Assembly: GCA_016210375.1 (NCBI GenBank) | Contig: JACQUH010000087.1 | Location: 1 to 6,492 of the forward strand | Direction of reading: 5' to 3' | DNA: 6,492 bases | Source of the DNA: Chloroflexota bacterium | GTDB taxonomy: Bacteria; Chloroflexota; Dehalococcoidia; Lucifugimonadales; JACPCL1 | Shown: positions 6,109-6,492 of the stretch, one piece after another | Position numbering within the stretch: the stretch's first letter is position 1 | Layout: each line of letters begins with the position of its first letter | The notes under the pieces: generated by a model | Databases searched by the model: none | The model's input: the letters and a program-made list of their open reading frames with translations, nothing else | What the model was told of the DNA's origin: nothing | Program-made: the position numbers and the translations under genes

Positions 6109-6351
6109 CCGCCCCCTTATGGCCATTGAACAAATACTTTTGCATTGTGGTCCTGACCTCTCCCCCTGTGGTCCCCTTCTCCTCGGAGGAGAGGGGGACG
6201 ATATTGTGAAGAATTGGTGTGATGCGGCAAAGCCGCATCACACCAATTCAAACTTAGCTTCTCCCCCTTCCCGTGCGGGAAGGGAGAGTCAGAGGGGGTT
6301 AGGTCGGAACCCAAACGGCAGGTTGTTTTGTCAATGACCTTTAGGGGGCGG
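6109..6351. repeat. 243-bp imperfect palindrome, element B (MITE-like)
   Basis: The whole stretch is symmetric about base 6230. Its termini are perfect inverted repeats (CCGCCCCCT at 6109-6117; AGGGGGCGG at 6343-6351), and CATTGA at 6124-6129 mirrors TCAATG at 6331-6336. Over the outer arms (6109-6199 against 6261-6351) I count about 57 of 91 matching bases without gaps. Each arm carries its own side hairpin: 6171-6183 with 6187-6199 (12 pairs plus one G-T) and 6261-6273 with 6276-6288 (one mismatch). The centre is a perfect 18-bp stem (6211-6228, 6232-6249) with an AAA loop. The 11-base spacers beside the centre do not match. No transposase frame is present; open frames here are by-products of the symmetry. 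There is no clear target duplication beyond a possible TG. The element is related to element A at 2517-2616. Confidence 0.75.
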
Positions 6352-6373
6352 TGCCAAGGCAAGTCTTGAGATA

Positions 6374-6401
6374 GTAGGAGGGCAGTGTGCTGCGCCCCTA
6401 C
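6374..6401. repeat. Imperfect GTAGG...CCTAC hairpin
   Basis: The arms 6374-6385 and 6390-6401 pair at 10 of 12 positions around a TGTG loop. The outer GTAGG/CCTAC ends resemble the stem base of element A (GTAGGG/CCCTAC). It could be another, more decayed member of a dispersed palindrome family. No T-run follows. Confidence 0.35.
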
Positions 6402-6456
6402 AGGCCTGTCCAGGCATCCGTCTGCCCCACCGCAAGAGTAAAAAGTGAGAGTTGGC

Positions 6457-6483
6457 GGCCCCCCCAACCGGGGCCCCCCCAAC
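6457..6483. repeat. C-rich 12-bp direct repeat at the window end
   Basis: GGCCCCCCCAAC occurs twice (6457-6468 and 6472-6483), separated by CGG. Each copy has a run of seven C. The remaining bases of the window are a short AAC/AC-rich tail. Homopolymer runs of this kind are also places where assemblies go wrong. I see no gene from 6352 to 6492. Confidence 0.5.
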
Positions 6484-6492
6484 AACACACAA

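Noticed and set aside
5089..6126. Minus-strand open frame of 345 codons opposite the 5197-6042 gene
   Set aside because: The plus-strand frame has the more natural composition and a sensible length. The minus frame is His/Gly/Val-rich and reads on into the neighbouring intergenic sequence.
6171..6199. Intrinsic terminator for the 5197-6042 gene
   Set aside because: The hairpin is strong but has no following T-run, and it is one arm of the larger symmetric repeat.
6117..6488. Open frames on both strands in the region after 6043
   Set aside because: They are made of the palindromic repeat and C-rich sequence. They look open on both strands because of the symmetry and contain no protein-like motifs.

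Overview
The window looks like a piece of a GC-rich bacterial chromosome, probably a metagenome-derived contig. Protein style and GC-rich palindromic intergenic repeats suggest a Chloroflexota (Dehalococcoidia-like) relative. That placement is an impression from the sequences and has not been tested.

Layout: (1) 2-2509, plus strand: the C-terminal four-fifths of carB, the large subunit of carbamoyl-phosphate synthase, cut by the left window edge. (2) 2510-2622: a convergent intergenic space filled by a palindromic repeat (element A) with a perfect 23-bp stem. Read on the minus strand the stem runs into a T-tract, so it can serve as the terminator of the next gene. (3) 2623-3528, minus strand: a crotonase-fold (enoyl-CoA hydratase/isomerase family) protein with a non-standard active site. 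(4) 3529-3874: a 346-bp divergent control region with one sigma70-type promoter on each strand and a predicted leader of about 190 nt with several hairpins. (5) 3875-5092, plus strand: a family III (CaiB/BaiF) CoA-transferase with its catalytic Asp intact. (6) 5197-6042, plus strand: a conserved-looking soluble protein of unknown function. (7) 6043-6492: no gene. It holds a 243-bp imperfect palindrome (element B) symmetric about base 6230, two smaller hairpins and a C-rich direct repeat at the window end.

The CoA-transferase and the crotonase form a plausible small acyl-CoA module: one activates a carboxylic acid by CoA transfer, the other hydrates, isomerises or cleaves the thioester. The substrate cannot be read from sequence. 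carB is housekeeping (pyrimidine and arginine precursors) and is probably not functionally linked.

I found no defence system, CRISPR array, tRNA, rRNA or transposase. The least ordinary content is the repeat family represented by elements A and B (different stems, same GGCAAAGCC apex), the structured leader of the CoA-transferase gene, and the uncharacterised protein at 5197-6042.
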